DNA from: Alkalilimnicola sp. S0819
GTDB lineage: Bacteria > Pseudomonadota > Gammaproteobacteria > Nitrococcales > WHIW01
Length of the DNA: 64,000 nucleotides
Direction: 5' to 3'
Assembly: GCF_009295635.1 (NCBI RefSeq)
Contig: NZ_WHIW01000001.1
Location: forward strand, 99,335 to 163,334
Shown here piece by piece: positions 16,070-24,185 of this stretch. The notes beneath the pieces are model-generated. The model worked only from the letters and a program-made list of their open reading frames with translations. It searched no databases and had not been told where the DNA came from. Position 1 is the stretch's first letter. Every line of letters begins with the position of its first letter. A program made the position numbers and the translations under genes.

Positions 16070-17230
16070 ATGAGCTCACACACTTCGGATCAGCCTGGCC
16101 GATCGTACGCGATCTGTTCCAACTGCATCATGGACACGTCCGATTCCAATATCCGGTTCGATGGCCGCGGTTGGTGCGATTACTGCAATAACTACCACAG
16201 CAACATCCTGCCCAACTGGCACCCTGATGAACGCGGCGAGCGTGAGATCATGGAGGTGGTGCGTGAAATAAAGTCCCGCGGGCGAGGGCGCGATCACGAT
16301 TGCCTGATCGGTGTCAGCGGGGGCGTGGACAGCTCTTACGTGACTTACCTGGCCAAAGAGAAGTTCGGCCTGCGACCGCTGTTGTTTCACGTCGATGCGG
16401 GCTGGAACTCTCAACAGGCCGTGCACAATATCGAGAAGCTGGTCGACGGGCTGGGGCTCGATCTACATACCGAGGTGGTCAACTGGCAAGAGATGAAGGA
16501 TCTGCAGCTCGCCTTTTTCAAGGCGCAGGTGCCGCACCTCGATACGCCGCAGGACCACGCATTTTTCGCTGCGCTGTATAACTTTGCAGCCAAGAATGGC
16601 TTCAAATACATTCTCACGGGTGCCAACTATTCAACCGAATGCGTGCGCGAGCCGCTGGAATGGCATTATCACGCCTCTGACCTGAGGCAGCTGAAGGATG
16701 TCCATCGCCGATTCGGCACGAGGCCGCTGAAGACCTTCCCCATGGCGGATATCTTCACCTACAAGCTGTATTACCGCTTCGTCAAGGGGGTGCGAGTTGT
16801 CAAGCCGCTGAACAATATTCCGTTCCAGAAGGATGCGGCGGTGCGGGAGTTGGTGGACAAGTTCGCCTGGCAGGAATACGCCCACAAGCACTATGAGTCG
16901 CGTTTCACCCGTTTCTACGAAGGCTACTGGCTGCCGACGAAGTTCGGCTATGACAAGCGGCGGGCGCATTTCTCCAGCCTGATCCTGACGGGTCAGATGA
17001 CACGAGAGGAGGCGCTGACGCGAATCGCCAAGCCGGCGTACGAGGCGGCGGATGTGGCGCAGGATTTCGAGTATATCGCCACCAAGCTGGGTATCAGTGT
17101 GGATGAACTGCAAGCGTTGCAGAACGGGCCCAATAAAAGCTACCGCGATTACAAGAACAGCATGGGGTTGATAGATCTGGGCACCAAGGTGCTCCGGGCG
17201 ACGGGGATCCAGAAGACCGTTATCCGATGA
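16070..17230 (+). CDS. wbpG: N-acetyl sugar amidotransferase (WbpG/PseA family)
   Basis: 386 residues. Two CxxC pairs (C16/C19 and C36/C39, in ICSNCIMDTSD and WCDYCNNY) form a likely zinc site. The PP-loop ATP-pyrophosphatase motif GVSGGVDSSYV is at 81-91, followed by DAGWNSQQAVHNIEKL. LTGANYSTECVREP and later FGYDKRRAHFSSLI are typical of the WbpG/PseA family. These enzymes turn an N-acetyl group of a nucleotide sugar into an acetamidino group, using ammonia delivered from a HisH/HisF pair. Its ATGA overlap with hisH2 and the adjacency of hisF2 give the complete three-component system. Placement next to the L-FucNAc genes suggests the product is L-FucNAm; legionaminate is the alternative substrate. 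Confidence 0.85.
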   Translation: MSSHTSDQPGRSYAICSNCIMDTSDSNIRFDGRGWCDYCNNYHSNILPNWHPDERGEREIMEVVREIKSRGRGRDHDCLIGVSGGVDSSYVTYLAKEKFGLRPLLFHVDAGWNSQQAVHNIEKLVDGLGLDLHTEVVNWQEMKDLQLAFFKAQVPHLDTPQDHAFFAALYNFAAKNGFKYILTGANYSTECVREPLEWHYHASDLRQLKDVHRRFGTRPLKTFPMADIFTYKLYYRFVKGVRVVKPLNNIPFQKDAAVRELVDKFAWQEYAHKHYESRFTRFYEGYWLPTKFGYDKRRAHFSSLILTGQMTREEALTRIAKPAYEAADVAQDFEYIATKLGISVDELQALQNGPNKSYRDYKNSMGLIDLGTKVLRATGIQKTVIR

Positions 17231-17841
17231 TAACCATCATCGATTATGGGTCAGGCAATGTTCTGGCATTGGCCAATGTTTATCGGCGACTCGGCCTGGG
17301 TTTTTCGGTGGCGCGCTCCCGCGCCGAGCTTGAGGGCTGCACCAAGCTGATATTGCCCGGCGTCGGCGCCTTTGACCACGCGATGAGCCGCTTCGAAGCG
17401 TCCGGCATGCGTGAGTCGGTCGTCGAACTGGTGAAGACGGAGCAGGTTCCCATTCTCGGTATCTGTGTCGGCATGCAAATGCTTGCGACAGCGAGTGATG
17501 AGGGCAGCCTGCCGGGCCTGGGTCTGGTTGACGGGAGGGTGAAGGCCCTTGGCGCGGTGGAAAGCAGCAGCCGGCTGCCGATACCACACATGGGTTGGAA
17601 CGACGTCCAGCCTACTTCGAGCCACCCGCTCTTCCAGGGCCTTCAGGAGCACGCTCGTTTTTACTTCTTGCATTCGTATTACTTCGAGTGCGCGCGTGCC
17701 GAGGATGTAATGGCGACGGTGGAGTACGGCCGGCGTTTCACCTGCGCCGTCAACAGCGGTAGCGCATACGGCGTGCAATTTCATCCCGAAAAAAGCCATC
17801 ACTGGGGCGTGCAGCTCCTGCAGAATTTCGCGGAGCTTTAG
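17227..17841 (+). CDS. hisH2: HisH-like glutamine amidotransferase for sugar amidination
   Basis: 204 residues, a class I glutaminase of the HisH family. The start is IIDYGSGNVLALANVYRRLG. The nucleophile is C80 in GICVGMQML, with the partner His and Glu in VQFHPEKSHHWG at about 183-194. It would release ammonia from glutamine and pass it through the HisF2 barrel to WbpG. Its ATG overlaps the wbpG stop (ATGA), and hisF2 starts one base after its stop. The context, with no other his genes, argues against a role in histidine synthesis. Confidence 0.85.
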   Translation: MITIIDYGSGNVLALANVYRRLGLGFSVARSRAELEGCTKLILPGVGAFDHAMSRFEASGMRESVVELVKTEQVPILGICVGMQMLATASDEGSLPGLGLVDGRVKALGAVESSSRLPIPHMGWNDVQPTSSHPLFQGLQEHARFYFLHSYYFECARAEDVMATVEYGRRFTCAVNSGSAYGVQFHPEKSHHWGVQLLQNFAEL

Positions 17842-17842
17842 C

Positions 17843-18619
17843 ATGTTGCGCCCACGAGTGATTCCTTGCTTGCTGATACGTGATGAGGGCTTGGTAAAGA
17901 CCGTCGGCTTCAAGGAGGGGAAATACGTTGGCGATCCGATCAACGCGGTCAAGATATTCAACGAGAAAGAAGCGGACGAGCTGATCGTCCTGGATATCGA
18001 TGCCACGGTTAACGGGAGCGAGCCCAATTACCGAATGATTCGCCATCTGGCAGCGGAGTGCCGGATGCCGCTTTGCTACGGTGGTGGCATCAAGACGGTA
18101 GAGCAGGCAAAGCGTGTCATCGCCCTGGGGGTGGAGAAGATCGCGCTAAGCTCCGCGGCCATCGATGATCCGCTGCTGGTGTCTCGTATCGCCGAAGAGA
18201 TTGGAAGCCAGAGCGTGGTGGTGGTGCTGGACACCAAAAAGCGCTTACTGGCCAAGGAACACGAGGTCTGGACCCATAACGGTCGTCGCAACACCAAGCG
18301 CACCGTGGTCGCGGTGGCGCAAGAGGCGGAGGCGCGGGGGGCCGGAGAGGTGGTCATCAATGCGATCGACCGTGACGGGCAGATGAAGGGGTACGACCTG
18401 GCGTTGGCCGAGAACGTTCGACGAAGCACCCGCCTGCCACTGACGTTTCTCGGCGGCGCCGGGGCGTTGTCCGATATGGAGGCGCTGTTCAAGGTTTGCG
18501 GCGTCGTCGGCGCGGCGGCTGGAAGCCTCTTCGTTTTCAAGGGCAGTTATCGGGCCGTGCTCATAAACTATCCCCGACCGGCCGAGAAAGAACAGCTGTG
18601 CGCCGCGGCGCTGGGCTAG
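17843..18619 (+). CDS. hisF2: HisF-like ammonia-channelling subunit for sugar amidination
   Basis: 258 residues with the HisF TIM-barrel pattern (GDPINAVKIFNEKEADELIVLDIDA, MPLCYGGGIKT, GAGEVVINAIDRDG, TFLGGAGAL). The two aspartates that catalyse cyclisation in real HisF are not conserved. The first (normally CLDV near residue 11) reads CLLIRDEGLVKTVGF, and the second (normally in the region before GAGE) is replaced in NTKRTVVAVAQEAEARGAGE. That substitution is the signature of HisF2 proteins working with WbpG/PseA, where only the ammonia tunnel is needed. The start ATG lies one base after the hisH2 stop. Confidence 0.85.
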   Translation: MLRPRVIPCLLIRDEGLVKTVGFKEGKYVGDPINAVKIFNEKEADELIVLDIDATVNGSEPNYRMIRHLAAECRMPLCYGGGIKTVEQAKRVIALGVEKIALSSAAIDDPLLVSRIAEEIGSQSVVVVLDTKKRLLAKEHEVWTHNGRRNTKRTVVAVAQEAEARGAGEVVINAIDRDGQMKGYDLALAENVRRSTRLPLTFLGGAGALSDMEALFKVCGVVGAAAGSLFVFKGSYRAVLINYPRPAEKEQLCAAALG

Positions 18620-18687
18620 GCAAGAGCGGCGCCTGGTGGTGTGCGACTCTCTTATGAATGATTGGCGATGGCTCGAATGGATATCTA

Positions 18688-19722
18688 ATGTTTAGTGATG
18701 GCACGCTTTTGATTACCGGTGGCACCGGCTCCTTTGGCAACGCCGTGCTTCGGCGGTTTCTTGACTCTGACCTGCGCGAGATTCGCGTGTTCAGCAGGGA
18801 TGAGAAGAAACAGGATGATATGCGCAAGCGCTACGATGATCCCAAGCTGAAGTTCTATATCGGCGATGTGCGTGATCCAGCCAGTCTCGTCAACGTCATG
18901 CGCGGCGTCGACTACGTGTTCCACGCGGCGGCCCTGAAGCAGGTGCCTTCCTGCGAGTTCCACCCCATGGAGGCTGTGCGCACCAATGTTGTGGGTACGG
19001 AGAACGTGCTCGAAGCGGCCATTCAGTCCGGCGTTAGTCGGGTCGTTTGCCTGAGCACCGACAAGGCGGTGTATCCGATCAACGCGATGGGGATCTCCAA
19101 GGCGATGATGGAGAAGGTCATGGTGGCGAAGTCGCGGCATCTGGAGGAGCGCGGCATCGTCATCTGCGGCACCCGGTACGGCAATGTGATGGCCTCACGA
19201 GGATCGGTGATTCCGTTACTGGTCGATCAGTTGTTTGGCGATCGGCCGCTGACGTTGACCGATCCGCAGATGACCCGTTTCATGATGACGCTCTCCGATG
19301 CGGTGGATCTGGTGCTGTATGCCTTCGAGCATGGCAGCAACGGCGATATCTTCGTGCAGAAGGCCCCGGCGGCGACGGTGGAAACCTTGGCGACCTCGTT
19401 GTTGGATCTGTTCGGCAAAGCGGATCACCCGATCAACATTATCGGCACGCGACACGGCGAAAAGCTGTACGAAACCCTGCTCAGCCGGGAGGAGATGGCA
19501 GCGGCTGAGGATTGCGGTGAGTACTACCGTATTCCTCCGGATCTGCGGGACCTGAACTACGCCAAGTACGTCGAGGAGGGGGAGCGGCGAATCTCCGGAT
19601 TTGACGATTACAACTCCCACAACACGACTCGGCTCGATGTGGCGGGCATGCAGGCCTTGTTGTTGAAGCTCGAGTTCATTCGCGCGCGGATGCGCGGTGA
19701 GCGTGCGGTAGCAGAGGATTAG
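18688..19722 (+). CDS. wbjB: UDP-GlcNAc 4,6-dehydratase/5-epimerase (WbjB/CapE/FnlA)
   Basis: 344 residues from ATG 18688; an in-frame ATG at 18658 would add ten residues not typical of the family, which starts close to LLITGGTGSFG (7-17 here). STDKAVYPINAMGISKAMMEK places the catalytic M134 and K138, the SMK variant (Met in place of Tyr) seen in WbjB, CapE, FlaA1 and WbpM. FHAAALKQVPSCEFHP and GTRYGNVMASRGSVIPL are also characteristic. It converts UDP-GlcNAc to UDP-2-acetamido-2,6-dideoxy-beta-L-arabino-4-hexulose, the first step to UDP-L-FucNAc. The next two genes encode the remaining steps in order. Confidence 0.88.
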   Translation: MFSDGTLLITGGTGSFGNAVLRRFLDSDLREIRVFSRDEKKQDDMRKRYDDPKLKFYIGDVRDPASLVNVMRGVDYVFHAAALKQVPSCEFHPMEAVRTNVVGTENVLEAAIQSGVSRVVCLSTDKAVYPINAMGISKAMMEKVMVAKSRHLEERGIVICGTRYGNVMASRGSVIPLLVDQLFGDRPLTLTDPQMTRFMMTLSDAVDLVLYAFEHGSNGDIFVQKAPAATVETLATSLLDLFGKADHPINIIGTRHGEKLYETLLSREEMAAAEDCGEYYRIPPDLRDLNYAKYVEEGERRISGFDDYNSHNTTRLDVAGMQALLLKLEFIRARMRGERAVAED

Positions 19723-19725
19723 TCG

Positions 19726-20817
19726 ATGCGGGTCTTGGTCACCGGGGCTAACGGATTCCTGGGCTCCAACCTGGTCGTCAGACTGCGCGAGCAGGGCGAC
19801 GAGGTGGTAGCTTTCACACGCGACACGGCTGTGACCGATCTGCCGGCCTTGCTGGACGGCGTGGACTTCGTGGTCCATCTGGCGGGCGTCAATCGGCCAC
19901 GGCGGGTGGAGGAGTTCGAGGAAGGCAATGCCGATCTGACGGCGCGGTTGGTCGAGGCCTTGTCCGCACGTCCGCTGCCGGTTCTTTATTCTTCGTCCAT
20001 CCAGGCCGACCGGGACAACCCGTACGGGGCGAGCAAGCGCCGGGCGGAGCAGCTATTGCAGCAGTACGGCCGCGATTACGGTGTGCCGGTGTCCATATAC
20101 CGCTTGCCGAACGTGTTCGGGAAATGGTGTCGGCCCAACTATAACTCCGTCGTGGCCACCTTCTGCCACAACATTGCCCGTGGCTTGCCGATTCAGGTCA
20201 ACGACCCGGATGCGCCGCTGCGGCTGGTCTACATCGACGATGTGATCGAGGCCTTTTTGAGCACGCTGCGCGGCGCTGAGGCGGGGCTTTGTGAGGTTGC
20301 GCCGGAGTATTCCACCACCGTGGGGGCGTTGGCGAGCCAGATTCGTGCCTTTACGGATGTGCGGGACAGTTTGATCACCGAGCCCGTGGGGGCGGGTTTG
20401 ACTCGCGCGCTGTATGCGACCTATCTCAGCCATCTCGCGCCAGCGGAATTCAGCTATGAAATACCCCAGTACCGCGATGAGCGCGGGGTTTTCTCCGAGG
20501 TGCTGAAAACCCGCGACTCCGGGCAGTTCTCGTATTTCACCGCCCACCCGGGGGTAACGCGAGGCGGCCACTACCACCACTCCAAGACCGAGAAGTTTCT
20601 GGTCGTCAAGGGCGAGGCGCTGTTCAAGTTCCGCCACATTCTCAGCGATGAGCGTTATCAGCAGCGCGTTTGCGCGAGCCGGCCGACCATCGTCGAGACC
20701 ATTCCGGGCTGGGCCCACGACATCACCAACGTCGGCGATGACGAGCTGCTGGTGTTGTTGTGGGCCAACGAGGTTTTCGATCGGCAAAGGCCGGATACCA
20801 TCCAGAGCCCTGTCTGA
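19726..20817 (+). CDS. wbjC: Bifunctional 3-epimerase/4-reductase for UDP-L-FucNAc synthesis (WbjC/CapF/FnlB)
   Basis: 363 residues with two domains. The N-terminal SDR has GANGFLGSNL (7-16) and the Y100/K104 pair in NPYGASKRRAEQ. The C-terminal cupin (about 245-360) has its metal-binding histidines in RGGHYHHSKTEKF and a later one in GWAHDITNVGDDEL. This SDR-plus-cupin arrangement is specific to CapF/WbjC: the cupin epimerises C3 and the SDR reduces C4 with NADPH to give UDP-2-acetamido-2,6-dideoxy-L-talose. It starts 3 bases after wbjB and ends 9 bases before wbjD. Confidence 0.9.
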   Translation: MRVLVTGANGFLGSNLVVRLREQGDEVVAFTRDTAVTDLPALLDGVDFVVHLAGVNRPRRVEEFEEGNADLTARLVEALSARPLPVLYSSSIQADRDNPYGASKRRAEQLLQQYGRDYGVPVSIYRLPNVFGKWCRPNYNSVVATFCHNIARGLPIQVNDPDAPLRLVYIDDVIEAFLSTLRGAEAGLCEVAPEYSTTVGALASQIRAFTDVRDSLITEPVGAGLTRALYATYLSHLAPAEFSYEIPQYRDERGVFSEVLKTRDSGQFSYFTAHPGVTRGGHYHHSKTEKFLVVKGEALFKFRHILSDERYQQRVCASRPTIVETIPGWAHDITNVGDDELLVLLWANEVFDRQRPDTIQSPV

Positions 20818-20826
20818 GGCACCCTT

Positions 20827-21957
20827 ATGAAAAAGCTAAAGGTCGTAACAGTACTCGGCACGCGGCCCGAGATCATTCGGCTATCACGCGTGCTGGCGAA
20901 ACTGGACCAGCACTGTGAGCATGTGCTGGTGCACACCGGCCAGAACTACGACTATGAACTGAACGAAATATTCTTCGCGGATCTGGGCGTCCGGCGTCCC
21001 GACCATTTCCTGGGCGCTGCCGGGGCGACGGCAGCGGAAACCATTGGCAATGTCATCATTCGAGTGGATCAGCTGTTGGCCGAGCTGCAGCCCGACGCGA
21101 TGCTGGTTCTTGGCGATACCAACAGCTGTCTGGCGGCATTGCCGGCAAAGCGCCGGAAAATCCCCATCTTCCACATGGAGGCCGGAAACCGCTGCTTTGA
21201 TCAAAGGGTGCCGGAGGAAACCAACCGCAAGATCGTCGACCATACCGCCGATGTGAACCTGCCCTACAGCGATATTGCGCGCGAGTATCTGCTGGCGGAG
21301 GGGCTGCCGCCGGACAGGGTCATTAAGACAGGCAGCCCGATGTTCGAGGTGCTGAACGAATACCGTGCCGGGATCGAGTCCTCGGATGTCCTCGGGCGGC
21401 TCGGTCTGACGGCCCGCGAGTATTTCGTGGTAAGCGTCCATCGCGAGGAGAATGTCGATACCAGCGGCAACCTCACGAAGATCGTTGGCGCCCTCAACGC
21501 GATTGCCGAGCGCTTTGGTCTCCCTGTCATCGTCTCCACGCACCCCCGTACCCAGCAAGCCGTGGACGCCCAGGGTTTTGTCTTCGACAATCGGGTTGTT
21601 CTGCACAAGCCCTTGGGGTTCAAGGACTACGTATGCCTGCAGATGAATGCGCGGGCGACGCTCTCGGATAGTGGCACCATTACCGAGGAGTCGTCGATCC
21701 TGAACTTTCCGGCGCTGAACCTGCGGGAGGCCCATGAACGCCCCGAGGGGATGGAAGAGGCGGCGGTCATCATGACCGGCCTGGAGACCGACCGCATCTT
21801 GCAGGGGCTCGCCATTCTGGAGCAGCAGGGACGCGGCGACCAAAGAGACCTGCGTCTGGTGGCCGACTACAGCGTGCCGAATGTCTCCGACAAGGTGCTG
21901 CGGATCATTCACAGCTACACCGACTACGTGCGGCGTACGGTCTGGAAGCGGTACTAG
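20827..21957 (+). CDS. wbjD: UDP-2-acetamido-2,6-dideoxy-L-talose 2-epimerase (WbjD/CapG/FnlC)
   Basis: 376 residues of the non-hydrolysing UDP-GlcNAc 2-epimerase (WecB) family: VLGTRPEIIRLS at the N terminus, VLVHTGQNYDYELNEIFF, VLGDTNSCLAALPAKR, FHMEAGNRCFDQRVPEETNRKIVDH, VSVHREENVD and LSDSGTITEESSIL. Following wbjB and wbjC, it would convert the L-talose intermediate to UDP-L-FucNAc. The intact DQRVPEETNRKIVDH block and the gene order separate it from LegG/NeuC, so it should not be counted as the missing epimerase of the legionaminate branch. Confidence 0.87.
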   Translation: MKKLKVVTVLGTRPEIIRLSRVLAKLDQHCEHVLVHTGQNYDYELNEIFFADLGVRRPDHFLGAAGATAAETIGNVIIRVDQLLAELQPDAMLVLGDTNSCLAALPAKRRKIPIFHMEAGNRCFDQRVPEETNRKIVDHTADVNLPYSDIAREYLLAEGLPPDRVIKTGSPMFEVLNEYRAGIESSDVLGRLGLTAREYFVVSVHREENVDTSGNLTKIVGALNAIAERFGLPVIVSTHPRTQQAVDAQGFVFDNRVVLHKPLGFKDYVCLQMNARATLSDSGTITEESSILNFPALNLREAHERPEGMEEAAVIMTGLETDRILQGLAILEQQGRGDQRDLRLVADYSVPNVSDKVLRIIHSYTDYVRRTVWKRY

Positions 21958-21966
21958 CGGGCCGTC

Positions 21967-23214
21967 ATGAAGTCGAAAAAGCTGCGCGTTTTGGTCGTTT
22001 CGCAGTATTTCTGGCCGGAAGAGATGCGGGTCAACGATTTGGTCGAAGGCCTGGTGGCGCGGGGCCATGAGGTCACTGTCTTGACCGGCTGGCCCAACTA
22101 CCCGGACGGGCGCTTCTTCGCCGAGTACCGCCGCAAACCTCAGGAATTCACACGCTATGCCGGCGCCCGCATCGTGCGGGTGCCGATGTTGGCGCGGGGC
22201 GCGCGCGGCTACACGCTGCTGCTCAATTACCTCAGCTTCTTCCTCAGTGCGGCGCTGCTGGCGCCGTTCAAATTGCGCGGAGCGCGCTTTGACAGCGTGT
22301 TCGTCTACGCGGTCTCGCCCATTACCGTTGCCATTCCCGCCATCGTGCTGGGGCGGATCAAGAAGGCGCCGGTCCTGCTCTGGGTGCTGGATCTATGGCC
22401 CGAGACCCTGGAGGCGGTGGGCGCGACCCGCAGCCGCGCCGTGCTCAAGTTGGTAGGACGGCTGGTCTCGTGGATCTACAATCGGGCGGACTACCTGCTG
22501 CTGCAGTCGCGTGCTTTTGGCGACAGCGTTCGGCACTACTGTACGCGCCCTGTTGCGGACGAGCGTTTGGTGTATTTTCCGAGCTGGGCGGAAGACCTGT
22601 TTGAGGCGGGCGCTGCTCGGCCTTCGGCGTTGCTGGACCCTTGCCCGGATCAGTTCACCATCGTGTTTGCGGGCAACATGGGGGAGTCGCAGGACTTTCC
22701 GGCGATCCTGGATGCGGCCGAGCGATTGCAGGGTCGGGTGCCCGTGCGCTGGGTGATTGTCGGCGATGGCCGGATGCACGGCTGGGTAAAGCAGGAGGTC
22801 GAACGACGCCGGTTGACCCAGGTGCATCTTTTGGGGCGTCATCCGGTGCAGGAGATGCCGGCCTTGTATGCGGCTGCCGACGCTTTGCTGGTCTCTCTCA
22901 AGACCAACCGGATCTTCGCCAAGACCATCCCCGGCAAGCTGCAGTCCTACCTCGCGGCGGGGCGGCCCGTGCTGGCGATGATAGACGGGGAGGCGGCCGA
23001 GGTGGTTCGGGCGTCGGGCGGCGGATTTGCCTGTGCTGCCGGCGATGGCGCTGCGCTGGCGGAAGCGGCCGAACGGATGGCCGCCTTGAGCGGGCCGGAG
23101 CGCGAGCAGATGGGGCAGCGTTCGCGCGCTTACTATCGGCGTCACTTCGCCCGGGAGAGCTTGTTCGACCGGCTGGAAACACTTATGCAGTCAGCGACTT
23201 GTCGACGAGGTTAA
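21967..23214 (+). CDS. Glycosyltransferase family 4, likely L-FucNAc transferase (WbuB/WbjE-like)
   Basis: 415 residues with a GT-B fold. The N-terminal acceptor domain has VVSQYFWPEEMRVNDLVEGLVARGHEVTVLTGWPNYP. The C-terminal donor domain has FTIVFAGNMGESQDF, RWVIVGDGRMHGWVKQEV, HLLGRHPVQEMPALYAAADALLVSLK and IPGKLQSYLAAGRPVLAMIDGEAAEVV, with the GT4 E-x7-E-type loop region. It is placed directly after the UDP-L-FucNAc genes and before the QuiNAc genes. It therefore probably transfers L-FucNAc to Und-PP-QuiNAc, as WbuB-like enzymes do in related loci. It starts 9 bases after wbjD. Peripheral membrane association is likely. Confidence 0.8.
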   Translation: MKSKKLRVLVVSQYFWPEEMRVNDLVEGLVARGHEVTVLTGWPNYPDGRFFAEYRRKPQEFTRYAGARIVRVPMLARGARGYTLLLNYLSFFLSAALLAPFKLRGARFDSVFVYAVSPITVAIPAIVLGRIKKAPVLLWVLDLWPETLEAVGATRSRAVLKLVGRLVSWIYNRADYLLLQSRAFGDSVRHYCTRPVADERLVYFPSWAEDLFEAGAARPSALLDPCPDQFTIVFAGNMGESQDFPAILDAAERLQGRVPVRWVIVGDGRMHGWVKQEVERRRLTQVHLLGRHPVQEMPALYAAADALLVSLKTNRIFAKTIPGKLQSYLAAGRPVLAMIDGEAAEVVRASGGGFACAAGDGAALAEAAERMAALSGPEREQMGQRSRAYYRRHFARESLFDRLETLMQSATCRRG

Positions 23215-23218
23215 TCAG

Positions 23219-24178
23219 GTGTCTCGAAGAGTATTGGTGACTGGCGCAAGCGGTTTTGTCGGCCGGGGGCTTATCGAACAGGCGCTTACACAGTGGCCGT
23301 TGCGTGCCGCCGTGCGGCGGCCGACGCAAGACCTGCCCGAGGGCGTTGAGTTGGCACCTATCGCCGGGCTCGGTCCGGATACCGATTGGACCGCCGCGGT
23401 GGCGGAGGTGGGGGTTGTGGTGCACGCAGCCGCTCGGGTTCACGTCATGGGCGATCGGGCCGCCGACCCGCTGGCGGAGTTTCGACAGACCAACGTCCAG
23501 GGCACGCTGCGGCTGGCGGAGCAGGCCGCCGCGGCCGGCGTCAAGCGTTTCATCTACCTGAGTTCGATCAAGGTCAACGGTGAGTCCACCGAGGCCGGCC
23601 GCCCTTTTCAGGCCGATACGCCGCCGGCGCCGGTAGACCCGTACGGCGTCTCCAAGCATGAGGCCGAGGACGGCCTGTATGCGCTGGCCGCCAAGACCGG
23701 CATGGAGCTGACGATCATCAGGCCGCCGCTGGTGTACGGGCCCGGGGTGAAGGCGAATTTCCACGCCATGATGCGTTGGCTGCACCGCGGCGTTCCGCTG
23801 CCCCTGGGCGCGATAGACAATCGGCGCAGCCTGGTGGCGCGCGGCAATCTGGTGGATTTGATCCTGCGCTGTCTGGAGCATCCGGCGGCCGCGAACCAGC
23901 TGTTTCTCGTTTCCGATGGTGAGGATTTGTCGACCACGGACTTGCTGCGGCGCATGGGCCGGGCGCTGAACCGCCCCGCGCGCCTGCTCCCGGTGCCGCC
24001 GGCGGTCCTCAAGCTCGGCGGCACGCTGCTGGGCAGGGCGGCGGTGTTCGAACGGCTGTGTGGCTCCCTGCAGGTCGATTCGAGCAAGGCGCGCGAACTG
24101 CTGGGCTGGGTGCCGCCGCTGACGGTCGACGAGGGGCTGCGGTTGGCGGCGGAGGACTTCCTGCGCCATGCCGGCTAG
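23219..24178 (+). CDS. wbpV: NAD-dependent 4-ketoreductase for UDP-D-QuiNAc (WbpV-like)
   Basis: 319 residues, extended SDR. GASGFVGRGL (9-18) binds the cofactor and Y142/K146 in PYGVSKHEAED are catalytic. HAAARVHVMGD and LVYGPGVKANFHAMMRWLHRG are typical of the WbpV/WreQ branch found just before a WbpL-type GT and WbpM. It would reduce the 4-keto-6-deoxy product of WbpM to UDP-D-QuiNAc (or UDP-D-FucNAc; the stereochemistry cannot be read from sequence). It starts at a GTG 4 bases after the preceding stop. Confidence 0.82.
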   Translation: MSRRVLVTGASGFVGRGLIEQALTQWPLRAAVRRPTQDLPEGVELAPIAGLGPDTDWTAAVAEVGVVVHAAARVHVMGDRAADPLAEFRQTNVQGTLRLAEQAAAAGVKRFIYLSSIKVNGESTEAGRPFQADTPPAPVDPYGVSKHEAEDGLYALAAKTGMELTIIRPPLVYGPGVKANFHAMMRWLHRGVPLPLGAIDNRRSLVARGNLVDLILRCLEHPAAANQLFLVSDGEDLSTTDLLRRMGRALNRPARLLPVPPAVLKLGGTLLGRAAVFERLCGSLQVDSSKARELLGWVPPLTVDEGLRLAAEDFLRHAG

Positions 24179-24185
24179 GGTACCG

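Noticed and set aside
17227-18619. hisH and hisF as part of histidine biosynthesis
   Set aside because: They are coupled to wbpG, no other his genes are present, and HisF2 lacks the catalytic aspartates.
20827-21957. This epimerase as the missing LegG
   Set aside because: It keeps the non-hydrolysing WecB motif set and lies in the wbjB-wbjC-wbjD order, so it fits UDP-L-FucNAc synthesis.
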